Below, piece after piece: positions 28,162 through 37,300 of a DNA stretch of 43,135 bases. Each line of letters begins with the position of its first letter. Within the stretch, counting starts at the first letter, position 1. The notes under the pieces were generated by a model that saw only the letters and a program-made list of their open reading frames with translations, was not told the origin of the DNA and ran no database searches. Position numbers and translations under genes: made by a program. Where the stretch lies: positions 1-43,135 of the forward strand of contig JAFTEW010000015.1 of NCBI GenBank assembly GCA_017453485.1. Direction: 5' to 3'. This stretch comes from Alphaproteobacteria bacterium (lineage in GTDB: Bacteria; Pseudomonadota; Alphaproteobacteria; CAAHEQ01; UBA3637).

Positions 28162-29241
28162 TTAATCCTCCCGTGTCAGGCAAATCTCGGCCATCTGTTG
28201 TGTTAGTCGATTTAAGTATCTGCGCTCTTGTCTGTTGGTCATCGGCTGCGGTGCCGGCTTATAACGGTAAGCATTCAACGGAACCGGTAATTCAACCAAA
28301 ACCGGTCTTCCCCTTTCGGCAAAATCGACTTTATTCCTTTCCCAAAAGGACATGAAAGGGGCTTGAACCGTAAACTGATAAGACCGCTCAATTTCCGGGC
28401 GAACGACAATGGCATTGGAACGGTGCGCCGCTCCGGCCAATGTCAACCATTGCACCCAATGTAAACGATAGGTATCGGCCAATTCCGGAGCAGATGCCCG
28501 TGATAATTGATTCTGCTCAAAATTCGTTAACTCTTTCAGGTATTTAACATCTCGTTGGAGGACCCGCGTGCGGATATTATCTAATTGCGTTTCACTTAAT
28601 TGGGGTTGTGTTTTTGTTCGTGGTACAGGAAGCAGTGTGACCAGTCGTGTTGGTTGTTTTTCAAACGGATGGCCCTTTATTTTCAAAATTGTCTTTCCGC
28701 AAGAGGATGTCAGACACACCTGAGTGTGGTTGGATGATCTATTCAGGCGTTGAACGAAAGCGGCATTTTTTTGATTACTGTCATACCAATCCTGGAAAAA
28801 TTTTTCCGTGGCCACTTTCGGGAAAACAGGTATGTCCACCAGAATATAATCATGTGTCTGAATTTCTTTTTTCAGTATTTCGGCTAATGGATACCACAAC
28901 ATGTGGCGCATATTATAAGCTACATCGTTGCGTATATAGATTAATTCCCGTGGGTCATTTGTAATGTCGCCGGTCATGGATAGTTTGCAATCATAAGCAT
29001 AGCCATGTGCATATCCGGGGATCGTCTTTTGCGGCAGGTTTTCCAGCAGTCCCTGTGATTTAAGGGTTGCTTTTAAACGACGGGCTTCCTTTTTTAATAC
29101 CGCCCCCGATATCGGTTCGGGAACACCCGTCCACCGAATGGTTCGGGATCCTGCATGGTTGGGTACTTTTCCCGGAATGTATATCCGCATAAAGGAACCG
29201 TGTTCTTCTTTCGCAATCACAAAACGTTCTGAATCAATCAT
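28162..29241 (-). CDS. Hypothetical protein, 359 residues
   Basis: The family was not recognised. The protein has no signal peptide or membrane span. It opens with VIAKEEHGSFMRIYIPGKVP, has a mixed alpha/beta appearance, and a basic helical end (MTNRQERRYLNRLTQQMAEI). A pattern of repeated Pro-rich turns lies near residues 220-235. Codon use resembles the surrounding genes, and the length argues for a real gene. It forms a likely two-gene unit with the small basic ORF and is divergent from virB3 across 231 bp. Its minus-strand start follows GGAAAGGGCAGTTCA. Confidence 0.75.
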   Translation of the reverse strand: MIDSERFVIAKEEHGSFMRIYIPGKVPNHAGSRTIRWTGVPEPISGAVLKKEARRLKATLKSQGLLENLPQKTIPGYAHGYAYDCKLSMTGDITNDPRELIYIRNDVAYNMRHMLWYPLAEILKKEIQTHDYILVDIPVFPKVATEKFFQDWYDSNQKNAAFVQRLNRSSNHTQVCLTSSCGKTILKIKGHPFEKQPTRLVTLLPVPRTKTQPQLSETQLDNIRTRVLQRDVKYLKELTNFEQNQLSRASAPELADTYRLHWVQWLTLAGAAHRSNAIVVRPEIERSYQFTVQAPFMSFWERNKVDFAERGRPVLVELPVPLNAYRYKPAPQPMTNRQERRYLNRLTQQMAEICLTRED

Positions 29242-29424
29242 TGAACTGCCCTTTCCATAAATAATAACGGCATTATACTCCCAAAACGACTTGTTGGCAA
29301 GAAAAAAGATGACAAAATTTATAATTTGTTGAAAATATGTTATTTTATTTTTTTTAAGCCTTCAATCAAAATAATTCTTTCAGACCGGCTTGAATAAACT
29401 TAAACAACGGATGAGATTTTCTGC

Positions 29425-29452
29425 TTGCATTTATCAAAAAAATGGTTAGAAT
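29425..29452 (+). promoter_or_regulatory. Candidate promoter of virB3-virB4
   Basis: TTGCAT (29425-29430) and TAGAAT (29447-29452) are separated by 16 bp, 20 bp before the virB3 ATG. The ribosome site AAAAGGA overlaps the expected transcript start region. Confidence 0.4.
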
Positions 29453-29472
29453 AACAGAAAAAAGGATGGAAA

Positions 29473-29769
29473 ATGCGTGAACCGATTTTAAAAGCAGTCT
29501 CTATGCCGCCGAAAGTCTTTTGGGCACCGATGTTGCCGATGGTGGTGAACTTTGCTGTTCAAATGGCAATTATGATGATGATTATGGGGGCTTTCCCAGG
29601 ACAGGTCAATCCGTTGGTGTTCATTGTCACGTTTTTGATTGTTCACATCGGCTTGGTTGTCTATGGCGTAAAGGAACCGCATATGTCCAAAATTATGCAG
29701 TCGCAGGGGCCGTTTCTGATGCCGTCCAAAAACGTGTATCGGTGTCGCGGTAATAAATTGGCATCTTAA
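29473..29769 (+). CDS. virB3: Type IV secretion system protein VirB3
   Basis: VirB3 is a small inner-membrane protein that associates with the VirB4 ATPase in type IV secretion machines. The 98 residues hold two hydrophobic spans (about 15-40 and 47-65) and the family-like parts KAVSMPPKVFWAPMLPMVVN and VKEPHMSKIM. virB4 begins 19 nt downstream, the conserved order. No virB6, virB8 or virB10 gene is present in the window. Confidence 0.88.
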   Translation: MREPILKAVSMPPKVFWAPMLPMVVNFAVQMAIMMMIMGAFPGQVNPLVFIVTFLIVHIGLVVYGVKEPHMSKIMQSQGPFLMPSKNVYRCRGNKLAS

Positions 29770-29788
29770 AAGAAAATGAGGGTCGGAA

Positions 29789-32233
29789 ATGAACGCTGAT
29801 ATGGAAATGGGATTAATGGATATGTTATGGCAGACCGCCGGGTCGTCCACAACAATTCTGCTGATTGGTTGTATTATCGGGGCTATGATTATCGCCGCCA
29901 CATTTGTCAGTAAGTTGGGCGACAAAATTTTGCCAAAGCCTAAGGAAACACGAGTGGCGGATTTTTTACCGTTCAGCCGGTTGGATGAAGACGGGGCAAC
30001 CATCCATCTGCGAAATAACTCTCTGTGTCGGGTATTAGAGGTAGAAGGGGCCGATACAACCCTTGTCTTGCCGGAAGAGCGAGAAGCCTATGCGGCGGCT
30101 CGGAAACAATGGATTGATTCGATCGCGGAATTGGAAATTGTGGCGCGTGTCATCACGATTCGGGAAAAAGTCCCCTTGTCGGAAAAGGAAGCTTTTAAAA
30201 ATGAGCCGCTGTTAAAGGCTATTTCAACCCGTTGGTTGGATAGTCTGCATCGTATTTTTAAGAATCGGCATTACATTATCCTGTCGGTTAATGATCGTAA
30301 AAATGCCCAGAAAGATTTGGATCAGGCCACCAATGCAACTATTACTATTTTAGATATGTATCATCCGGTTTTAATTTCAGAAAAGACGCCGGATCGTCAT
30401 CCGGATAAAAGTCCGTTTTGGTTGTTTGCCCGGTTAATGAGCCCGTTATCTCGTCCGAAACCGGTTATTCATGGGGAAAACGGGGAAACATTGAATGATT
30501 TGTTGACGTCAGATTATATCCATTTTACAAAGGATGAAGGAATTATTCGGTTCTTTTCGGGGGATAAAGAAAAGTTGGGGATTGTGATGGGCATTCGCAA
30601 ACCCGGTGATTTTATGGATGAACAGATGATCGCCGATATTATGTCCATTGATTGTGAATTGAATATCTTGCATAATATCAAAGCCATCCCGTCCGTCAAA
30701 GCCAATGCCCTTTTGATACAACAACGTAAAATGGCATTCTTTACAACTTTTTCAACGAACGTGTATAATCAGTATTCTACTGCTTTGGAATGGATGGATC
30801 AATCTGATGCCGATGGTCAAAGTATCAATGAATATGCAATGTCGGTCTTTATTTTCGGTGATTCCAAAGAGGAATTGAAATTCGGTCAGGAAGAAGTGGA
30901 GAAAATTTGCCGGATTCATAATGTGACCCCTGTTCGGGACGGTTGGGCAGCGCAGGCGGTCTTTTTCTCGCAGTTGCCGACATATGATGTGTATCCGCGG
31001 ACATTCCTATATTTGTCGCGGGTAATCGCCTGTGCCATTTGCGTGGACAGAACGGCAGAAGGTCGTCAAAAATCAGACTGGGGTCCTGTGCCTTTGTCTT
31101 ATTTCCGAACCGTGACGGGGACACCTTATGCTTTCCAATTTCACGTGTCGGAGGATGCCTATGCCGTGGCGCATACTGCTCTGATCGGGCCAACCGGGCA
31201 AGGGAAAACGACTTTCTTCTCATTTATGGCGGGGCAGGCACAGCGTATTCCGGATTTGAATGTTTACTTCTTTGATCGGAATAATGGTGCCAAGATTTTT
31301 GCTCTGATGCAAGGGGCGCCTTATGTCAAATTTGACGGCGGTGAAGATTCGGTATCTTTAAACCCGTTTGCCATACCGGATACTTCGGATAATCGGGCGT
31401 TTTTGCGGACATGGCTCAGAGATATTACCGGCGGAACGGATGCTGTTTCCGAACAGGAAATCGCCCGGGCCGTGACAACGTGTTTTGAATATTTACGTCC
31501 ACAGGAACGGTTGTTGAAAAATCTGTATAAAAGTTGCTTTGCTAATGGCGGGTATATGCGGCGTGAATTATTGCGTTGGATTGATGATGAACAATACGGT
31601 CGTATTTTTAACTCGTTAGACGATAATTTGGAATTGGACAGCCGCTATATGGGCTTTGATTTTACAACCATTTTCCAAGATGGTGTCTTGTCGCCGGCCG
31701 TGATCAGTTATGTAATGCACCGTATTCATACGCTTGCGACTCAAAAAGGGACGCCGACCATGATTATGATTGATGAAACGGCCCCGATGTTGGAGCATGA
31801 AATGTTTAAGGAAAGTTTTATTGTCGGTCTTCGTGAAGGTCGAAAAAAACGTCAGGCTTTCTTGTGCGCCTTCCAGCAGCCGAAATTTTTGGATGACCAC
31901 GGATTGGGCGATGTGATTCGCGGTCAGTGTCAGACGGTTGTTTTCTTCCGTAATCCACAGGCTAATCCGTCGGATTATGCTTCTTGGAATTTATCCCCGC
32001 GGGAAATGAATTTTGTAATGGGAAAAGAATTTACCGATCATAAATACGCTATTCTGGTCAGTCGTCCCGCTATTCATGAATCGGTGATTCTGGATGTTGA
32101 TTTATCCGGATTAGGCCCTTATTTAAAGGTCTATTCATCTGGAAGCAAAAATGTTATTTTGGCTGAACAGTTGGCAGCCCAAATTCCGGATGTTGATGCG
32201 TTGGTTCAGGCGTATCTGCAACGAGCTCCTTAA
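29789..32233 (+). CDS. virB4: Type IV secretion system ATPase VirB4
   Basis: VirB4 is the hexameric ATPase needed to assemble and energise the T4SS. This 814-residue protein has an N-terminal hydrophobic segment (about 20-45), the family N-terminal domain (CagE/TrbE/VirB type), Walker A GPTGQGKTT at about residues 467-475, Walker B TMIMIDETAP near 657-666, and GLREGRKKRQAFLCAFQQP, the conserved motif after Walker B. It is at the usual length. The next gene is the housekeeping ppa, so the T4SS locus is scattered, as is typical of Rickettsiales-like genomes. Confidence 0.95.
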   Translation: MNADMEMGLMDMLWQTAGSSTTILLIGCIIGAMIIAATFVSKLGDKILPKPKETRVADFLPFSRLDEDGATIHLRNNSLCRVLEVEGADTTLVLPEEREAYAAARKQWIDSIAELEIVARVITIREKVPLSEKEAFKNEPLLKAISTRWLDSLHRIFKNRHYIILSVNDRKNAQKDLDQATNATITILDMYHPVLISEKTPDRHPDKSPFWLFARLMSPLSRPKPVIHGENGETLNDLLTSDYIHFTKDEGIIRFFSGDKEKLGIVMGIRKPGDFMDEQMIADIMSIDCELNILHNIKAIPSVKANALLIQQRKMAFFTTFSTNVYNQYSTALEWMDQSDADGQSINEYAMSVFIFGDSKEELKFGQEEVEKICRIHNVTPVRDGWAAQAVFFSQLPTYDVYPRTFLYLSRVIACAICVDRTAEGRQKSDWGPVPLSYFRTVTGTPYAFQFHVSEDAYAVAHTALIGPTGQGKTTFFSFMAGQAQRIPDLNVYFFDRNNGAKIFALMQGAPYVKFDGGEDSVSLNPFAIPDTSDNRAFLRTWLRDITGGTDAVSEQEIARAVTTCFEYLRPQERLLKNLYKSCFANGGYMRRELLRWIDDEQYGRIFNSLDDNLELDSRYMGFDFTTIFQDGVLSPAVISYVMHRIHTLATQKGTPTMIMIDETAPMLEHEMFKESFIVGLREGRKKRQAFLCAFQQPKFLDDHGLGDVIRGQCQTVVFFRNPQANPSDYASWNLSPREMNFVMGKEFTDHKYAILVSRPAIHESVILDVDLSGLGPYLKVYSSGSKNVILAEQLAAQIPDVDALVQAYLQRAP

Positions 32234-32259
32234 AATTTTAACGGAAAGGTGTTAAGAAA

Positions 32260-32817
32260 ATGCATCCGTGGCATGAGGTGGAATTGGATTTAAATCATCC
32301 GGATATTATTCCGGCGATTATTGAGGTGCCGAAAGGCTCACAAATTAAATATGAATTGGATAAACGCAGCGGTTTGGTTCGTGTGGATCGGATTTTATAC
32401 AGTGCCGTCCATTATCCGGCCAATTACGGTTTTATTCCGCAGACCTATTGTGATGATAACGATCCGTTGGATATTTTGGTCTTGGGACAGGAAAGTGTGG
32501 CGCCGCTGTCAATTATGCGGGCCAGGCCCATCGGTGTGATGAAAATGATTGATGCCGGGGAGGCCGATGATAAAATCATTGCCATTCATGAAGATGATAT
32601 GCAGTATAATTGCTATCATCACATTGATGATTTACCACCGCATACGCTGAAAACGTTGAAACGTTTCTTTGAAGACTATAAAATTTTGGAAAACAAAGAG
32701 GTCAAAATTGAATCCTTTTTGGGACCGGATAAAGCCAAAGAAATTTTGAAAAAAGCATTTGATCTTTACCAACAAAAAAAACAAACGTTAATAGGGTATC
32801 AAAAACATGGCATTTAG
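32260..32817 (+). CDS. ppa: Inorganic pyrophosphatase
   Basis: This soluble family I pyrophosphatase hydrolyses pyrophosphate and pulls biosynthetic reactions forward. It is 185 residues long with the signature [12 protein letters not shown] (metal-binding Asp residues), plus [16 protein letters not shown]. The ATG follows GGAAAGGTGTTAAGAAA. The HIT-family gene overlaps the end by 11 nt, suggesting translational coupling. Confidence 0.96.
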   Translation: MHPWHEVELDLNHPDIIPAIIEVPKGSQIKYELDKRSGLVRVDRILYSAVHYPANYGFIPQTYCDDNDPLDILVLGQESVAPLSIMRARPIGVMKMIDAGEADDKIIAIHEDDMQYNCYHHIDDLPPHTLKTLKRFFEDYKILENKEVKIESFLGPDKAKEILKKAFDLYQQKKQTLIGYQKHGI

Positions 32818-33226
32818 TTTAACGACGGGCTTAGCCCAAAAAGAATTTATTTGTGATTTACCGTTTTGTCGGGTCTTATTTGAAGATAATGCCGATTATC
32901 CGTGGATATTTTTGGTGCCGCGTAAAGAGAATGTGCGTAATATGTTGGATCTAACGACAGAAGAACGCCTAACCCTGATGCGGGAAATTGAAATTTGTGA
33001 GCGTGCTTTGGCAAACATTTACCATCCGACGCAGACCAATGTAGCCATGATCGGGAATAAAACACCCCAACTGCATGTACATATCATTTGCCGCTTTAAA
33101 GGGGATTTGTATTGGCCGGATACTGTTTGGGGAGGAAAATCCAGACCGTATTTGACAACCATTAAATATCAAACAATTGACCGAATTAAAAAGGAGATTT
33201 TGTCATGTCAAAAGTTGCTGTCCTAA
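32807..33226 (+). CDS. HIT-family hydrolase or nucleotide-binding protein
   Basis: Proteins of the histidine-triad superfamily hydrolyse nucleotide conjugates. The 139-residue sequence carries the triad as [11 protein letters not shown] (H-x-H-x-x-x form, with a third His position replaced by Cys or absent). The N-terminal part with [23 protein letters not shown] matches the usual HIT pattern. It overlaps ppa by 11 nt and kdsB by 22 nt. The substrate is unknown. Confidence 0.85.
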   Translation: MAFSLTTGLAQKEFICDLPFCRVLFEDNADYPWIFLVPRKENVRNMLDLTTEERLTLMREIEICERALANIYHPTQTNVAMIGNKTPQLHVHIICRFKGDLYWPDTVWGGKSRPYLTTIKYQTIDRIKKEILSCQKLLS

Positions 33227-33978
33227 TTCCGACCCGTTTGAAATCAACCCGTTTACCGAATAAGCCTTTGGCCATGATTAATGGAAAACCGTTAATTCAA
33301 CATGTTTATGAACATGCGGTTGCCGTTCATCCGGCGGCTGACGTCTATATTGCTTCGGGCGATCAAGAGATTTTAGAGGTTGCTAAAGGATTTCAGGCAC
33401 AATGTATTTTGACGGATGCCTCACTGCCGTCGGGAACGGATCGGATTGCGGCGGCTTTAAAGGAAATTGATCCGGACGGGTCAAAATATGATATTGTCGT
33501 TAATTTCCAAGGAGATGGTATCAATGTAGATCCGGCACTGAACTTGCGATTGGTAGCATTGATGGAACAAACCGGTGCCGATATGGTGACGGTCGGTATG
33601 AAAATAACAAAACCGGAGGAAATCAATAATCCGAATTATGTTAAGATTGCAATGGGGCTAAGGGATGGCGAACAATTCGGACGAGCCCTCTATTTTTCCC
33701 GTTCACCCGTGCCATATAATAGAGATAAAGTAGCGGCATATGATTTTGCTTATTGGCATATCGGAATTTATGTTTATCGAGCCGCTGCCTTGAAAAAATT
33801 TGTTTCATCACCGGTCGGAGTATTGGAAAATATTGAAAAATTAGAGCAACTGCGGGCTTTGGAAAATGGGATGAGTATTTATGCCTTAATTGTCGATGAT
33901 ATTAAATTAGTGCCCCAGGCCCCTGCCGATATCAATACGCCGGAAGAATTGGCCGAAGCCCAAAAGTATATGCAATAA
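33205..33978 (+). CDS. kdsB: 3-deoxy-manno-octulosonate cytidylyltransferase
   Basis: KdsB activates Kdo as CMP-Kdo for the inner core of lipopolysaccharide. The 257-residue protein has the nucleotide-binding start [39 protein letters not shown] (the usual form is N-V-Q-G-D-E-P, so this is a variant), and HIGIYVYRAAALKKF with LEQLRALENG. Overlap with the HIT gene suggests an operon. This supports a Gram-negative envelope with LPS. Confidence 0.95.
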   Translation: MSKVAVLIPTRLKSTRLPNKPLAMINGKPLIQHVYEHAVAVHPAADVYIASGDQEILEVAKGFQAQCILTDASLPSGTDRIAAALKEIDPDGSKYDIVVNFQGDGINVDPALNLRLVALMEQTGADMVTVGMKITKPEEINNPNYVKIAMGLRDGEQFGRALYFSRSPVPYNRDKVAAYDFAYWHIGIYVYRAAALKKFVSSPVGVLENIEKLEQLRALENGMSIYALIVDDIKLVPQAPADINTPEELAEAQKYMQ

Positions 33979-34002
33979 TCAGAATAGGAATCGAGGGGAA
34001 AA

Positions 34003-34881
34003 ATGGATTCTGTTCGCATGTGGTTGCAAAACTATCTGGGGGTATCCGGTTTGACCGGCGCCAGTATTTTGTTCCAGTTTGCCATTATTATTGGTGTTCT
34101 TTACTTTTTTTATGCCCGTTTAATTAAGGATACACCGGTTGAGAAAACAGTTAAGGGGATTTTGTATTTCCTGATTTTGCTTTGGGTGGTATCGGAAGTA
34201 TTTTCTGTATTGCGCCTGCGTATTTTAAGCACCATGCTGCATAATCTGATTTTGCTGATTATTTTATCTTTTATGGTTATTTTTCAACCGGAATTGCGTC
34301 GGTTTATGGCCCGTTTGGGAAACAGTATTGAAGCATTACCGCAAGCACATAAGCATCAATTGAATAACAAAATGATTGATGTTTTGGTTCAAAGCATTAC
34401 CTATTGGCAGCAGCATAAAACGGGGGCCTTACTTGTCTTTGAAAATCAAGAGCCCGTATCGGCTGTCACAACAGGGGGGACAACCCTGAATGCTGTTTTG
34501 TCATCAGAGTTGTTGATTAATCTGTTTTTTATCAATACGCCGCTTCATGATGGGGCTGTTGTTATCAAGAATAATCAAGTTTTAAAGGCTGGTGTTATTT
34601 TGCCATTATCACATGATGCCACGCTTAATTGGAAATACGGCACACGTCATCGGGCGGCCATCGGGATGAGTGAAAGTACGGATTGTCTGGTTATTGTGGT
34701 ATCCGAAGAAACAGGTGACATTTCCTTCATAAAAGATGGGCATATTGATACATTCCATCTTTTAGATAAATTACCGGAGCGGTTGAATCAATTTTTAAGA
34801 CCGATTTTGAAAAAGCCGAAAACAGAAAAACTGTGGATGCGTATTAAAGAGTTGATAAAATTGGATTTATCTGGAAAATAA
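34003..34881 (+). CDS. cdaA: Diadenylate cyclase, CdaA type
   Basis: This 292-residue protein looks like a membrane-bound enzyme that makes cyclic di-AMP from two ATP. The N-terminal part has three hydrophobic spans (about 20-40, 52-70, 80-95). The DAC domain follows, with GALLVFENQ, the catalytic INTPLHDGAVVI (DGA at 183-185) and GTRHRAAIGMSESTDC (RHR at 215-217) followed by IVVSEETGDIS. These match the family's active-site motifs closely. CdaA is well known in Firmicutes, where it controls turgor and potassium uptake; it is less expected in an alphaproteobacterium. It follows kdsB by 24 nt. Neighbouring cdaR or glmM, typical partners in Firmicutes, are absent. The last 15 bp overlap the convergent glycosyltransferase gene. 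Confidence 0.94.
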   Translation: MDSVRMWLQNYLGVSGLTGASILFQFAIIIGVLYFFYARLIKDTPVEKTVKGILYFLILLWVVSEVFSVLRLRILSTMLHNLILLIILSFMVIFQPELRRFMARLGNSIEALPQAHKHQLNNKMIDVLVQSITYWQQHKTGALLVFENQEPVSAVTTGGTTLNAVLSSELLINLFFINTPLHDGAVVIKNNQVLKAGVILPLSHDATLNWKYGTRHRAAIGMSESTDCLVIVVSEETGDISFIKDGHIDTFHLLDKLPERLNQFLRPILKKPKTEKLWMRIKELIKLDLSGK

Positions 34882-35880
34882 TCTTTGGCATTGCATCCAA
34901 AACGGGATTTTGACCGGTAGTTTTGTTTGACTCAAAACGGGCCAGGTGTTGATATGCCCATAGAATAGGGCGTTTTTACATCTTTTGACCAGATATCTGG
35001 CGCAATCGGACTGAAATGCCGAATCCGGTGCAAAATGTGTTTTTTTGTTAGTCAGAACCAAAAGAGAGAGAATTTGTTCTGCTTTAATCAATGTCTGCTC
35101 GCTTTGAATCCGGCAACGACCCTTTAATACATAATTGTTTAAAATATCAGTTTGATCTGGTGTTAATTGAACCCCTAACCGATTTAAAAAAATGGTCCGA
35201 AGTTTTTGTTGCTCAGCGCGGATTTTATCCTGTTGTGTTTTAGATGTCATACCCGATGAAATCCGATAAAGATACAAAATATCAGGCAAGTTATGTAGTT
35301 GTGTATAGGGTGCACAATCAAAATATAATTTGCGGTCATTAACCGATATAAAACGGTTATCCCAACGGATATGATTTTCGGTCAAAACGGAGCGACGAAT
35401 GATTGTTGATGGATGTAAAATCGGGCACCGAAAAAACAATAAAGACCGAATTTCCGCATCTTCAATCGGATTAGATACAGGGCCGTTTTTAAACAGTTTC
35501 CCAAATCGGCGACAGGCTGTTCCACAGATGCCGACTTGCGGATGGAATTCCATAAAATCAACTTGTTTTTGAAACCGATCGGGGGTTGAAATATCATCGT
35601 GATCCATCAATGCGATATATTTGCCGCATGCTTGGTCCAATAAGAAATTATGACCATCGGCAATTCCCAATGATTTATTGTTTTTAAAATAACGAATACG
35701 GGGATCCGTATAGCCGGCCACAATTTTATCCAATTCGGTATTTTGGGGAGAATCATTTAAGATTAAAAATTCAAAATCGGTAAAAGTTTGACTTAAAATA
35801 CTATCTATGGCTTGCCGCAAATAAGTCGGATTAGTATTGTAAATCGGCATTGTGACGGATAAAAGCGGTGTGTTGCTCAT
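34867..35880 (-). CDS. Family 2 glycosyltransferase
   Basis: This 337-residue protein starts with LLSVTMPIYNTNPTYLRQAI, the usual GT2 nucleotide-binding strand, followed by LILNDSPQNTE and ALMDHDDISTPDRFQKQVD with the D-x-D-like metal site (DHDD). It likely adds a sugar to a surface polysaccharide or LPS. The C-terminal third is helical. The acceptor cannot be set. It lies 10 nt downstream of the histidine kinase gene on the same strand, so it may belong to the two-component operon. Its end overlaps cdaA by 15 bp. Confidence 0.9.
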   Translation of the reverse strand: MSNTPLLSVTMPIYNTNPTYLRQAIDSILSQTFTDFEFLILNDSPQNTELDKIVAGYTDPRIRYFKNNKSLGIADGHNFLLDQACGKYIALMDHDDISTPDRFQKQVDFMEFHPQVGICGTACRRFGKLFKNGPVSNPIEDAEIRSLLFFRCPILHPSTIIRRSVLTENHIRWDNRFISVNDRKLYFDCAPYTQLHNLPDILYLYRISSGMTSKTQQDKIRAEQQKLRTIFLNRLGVQLTPDQTDILNNYVLKGRCRIQSEQTLIKAEQILSLLVLTNKKTHFAPDSAFQSDCARYLVKRCKNALFYGHINTWPVLSQTKLPVKIPFWMQCQRLFSR

Positions 35881-35890
35881 AATAGACTCC

Positions 35891-37300
35891 TTAAATTTGT
35901 TTGCCTTCCTGGGTGCGGCCGGCTAATGGTAATGTGATGATAACTCGAAGACCGCCAATAGGGCTGTCGGATAGATCAATGCTGCCCCCGTGGGACAGAA
36001 TAATATCCCGGGTGATGGTTAATCCCAATCCGATACCGCCGGTATGCGTATTCCTTGATTTTTCCAAGCGATAAAATGCCCGAAAAACATCGGCTCGTTT
36101 ATCCAGTGGAATACCCGGACCGTCGTCATCAATGATAATACGAGCCATATGTCTGTGCGTTCCGATGGTTATTTGCGCCTGTCGTGCATAACGGGCAGCA
36201 TTGGTTAAGATATTTGTGATGGCTCGGGTTAATTCATTCGGTCGGCAAATACACTGAACACGACCTTCTTGGTGGAAATCAATTTGTTGGCCTGATTTAA
36301 CGGCTTTATCGATTAAATCACGCAGTAAATCATTTAGGCAAGTTTGTTCCGGCCGCTCTTTGCCTTCCCCACGGGCAAAGGACAGATAAGCCTCTAACAT
36401 ATGCTCCATATCGGACACGTCTTCTTGCAAATCCTTGATGGCTTCCGTTTGATCCATCATGGATAATTGTAATTTCATACGGGTCAGTGGTGTGCGTAAA
36501 TCGTGAGAAACGCCGGACAGCATCCCGGTCCTTTCGGTTAAATAGCGTTGAATCCGATTACGCATCTGAATAAAAGAAATACCGGCCTGGCGCACTTCGG
36601 TTGCCCCCTCGGGTTTGAAAGAATTAACGGTTTGCCCGCGTCCGAATAATTCGGCGGCTCGGGATAAACGTTCAATAGAACGCACCTGATTTTTCATGAA
36701 TAAAAATGCAATCCAAAACAATAGAACGGAAAAACCGAACATCCAAATTAGAAAGACATAGACGGTGGAACTGAAAAAACGTTTTCGGGGAACTAATGCA
36801 TGCAATAAACCGGAATCTAATTGAATGGTAATGGCGGCTCGTTGGCTGTCTGTTTCCCGAATGATAAAAGGATAACCCAGGGCCTTTATTTCCTTGGATA
36901 ATGCCTGTATGGTAGTCGGATCTTTGGTCGGTGCCGTTTGTGGGAGAACCTCACGGGCTTGAAAAGAAATTTGAAGAGATAGTTTTTCATTCAAGGCACC
37001 AATAACCGGACCAATTTCCTCGGGCGGTAAATAATCACTTTGTATTAATGTGGCAATTGTTCCGATTTCACCGGCCACATCCCGGGCTAGCCGATAGCGA
37101 ACTGTATCCCAATGTCGGTCAAAAAAGAAAGCTAAAACGATGGCCTGTAATAACAATAACGGAACCAAAATAATCAAAATGAAACGATGAAGTAATCCTT
37201 TGGGGAAAAGGATTTTTTCAATGCTTGTATAAACATTCCGAACAGCATTCCCTATCAGATTCCCTTTTTGTGACAGAAAAGTTCTAATTTGTGATATCAT
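35891..37300 (-). CDS. EnvZ-type sensor histidine kinase
   Basis: This 469-residue protein has two transmembrane spans (about 39-60 and 179-202) framing a periplasmic sensor of about 115 residues, then a HAMP-like linker. The HisKA box is LSGVSHDLRTPLTRMK, with phosphorylated His about 266. The HATPase_c domain has N-A-A-R-Y-A, IIDDDGPGIP and TGGIGLGLTI. It overlaps the response regulator gene by 4 nt. The signal is unknown; the EnvZ/OmpR-like layout suggests envelope or osmotic sensing. Confidence 0.95.
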   Translation of the reverse strand: MISQIRTFLSQKGNLIGNAVRNVYTSIEKILFPKGLLHRFILIILVPLLLLQAIVLAFFFDRHWDTVRYRLARDVAGEIGTIATLIQSDYLPPEEIGPVIGALNEKLSLQISFQAREVLPQTAPTKDPTTIQALSKEIKALGYPFIIRETDSQRAAITIQLDSGLLHALVPRKRFFSSTVYVFLIWMFGFSVLLFWIAFLFMKNQVRSIERLSRAAELFGRGQTVNSFKPEGATEVRQAGISFIQMRNRIQRYLTERTGMLSGVSHDLRTPLTRMKLQLSMMDQTEAIKDLQEDVSDMEHMLEAYLSFARGEGKERPEQTCLNDLLRDLIDKAVKSGQQIDFHQEGRVQCICRPNELTRAITNILTNAARYARQAQITIGTHRHMARIIIDDDGPGIPLDKRADVFRAFYRLEKSRNTHTGGIGLGLTITRDIILSHGGSIDLSDSPIGGLRVIITLPLAGRTQEGKQI

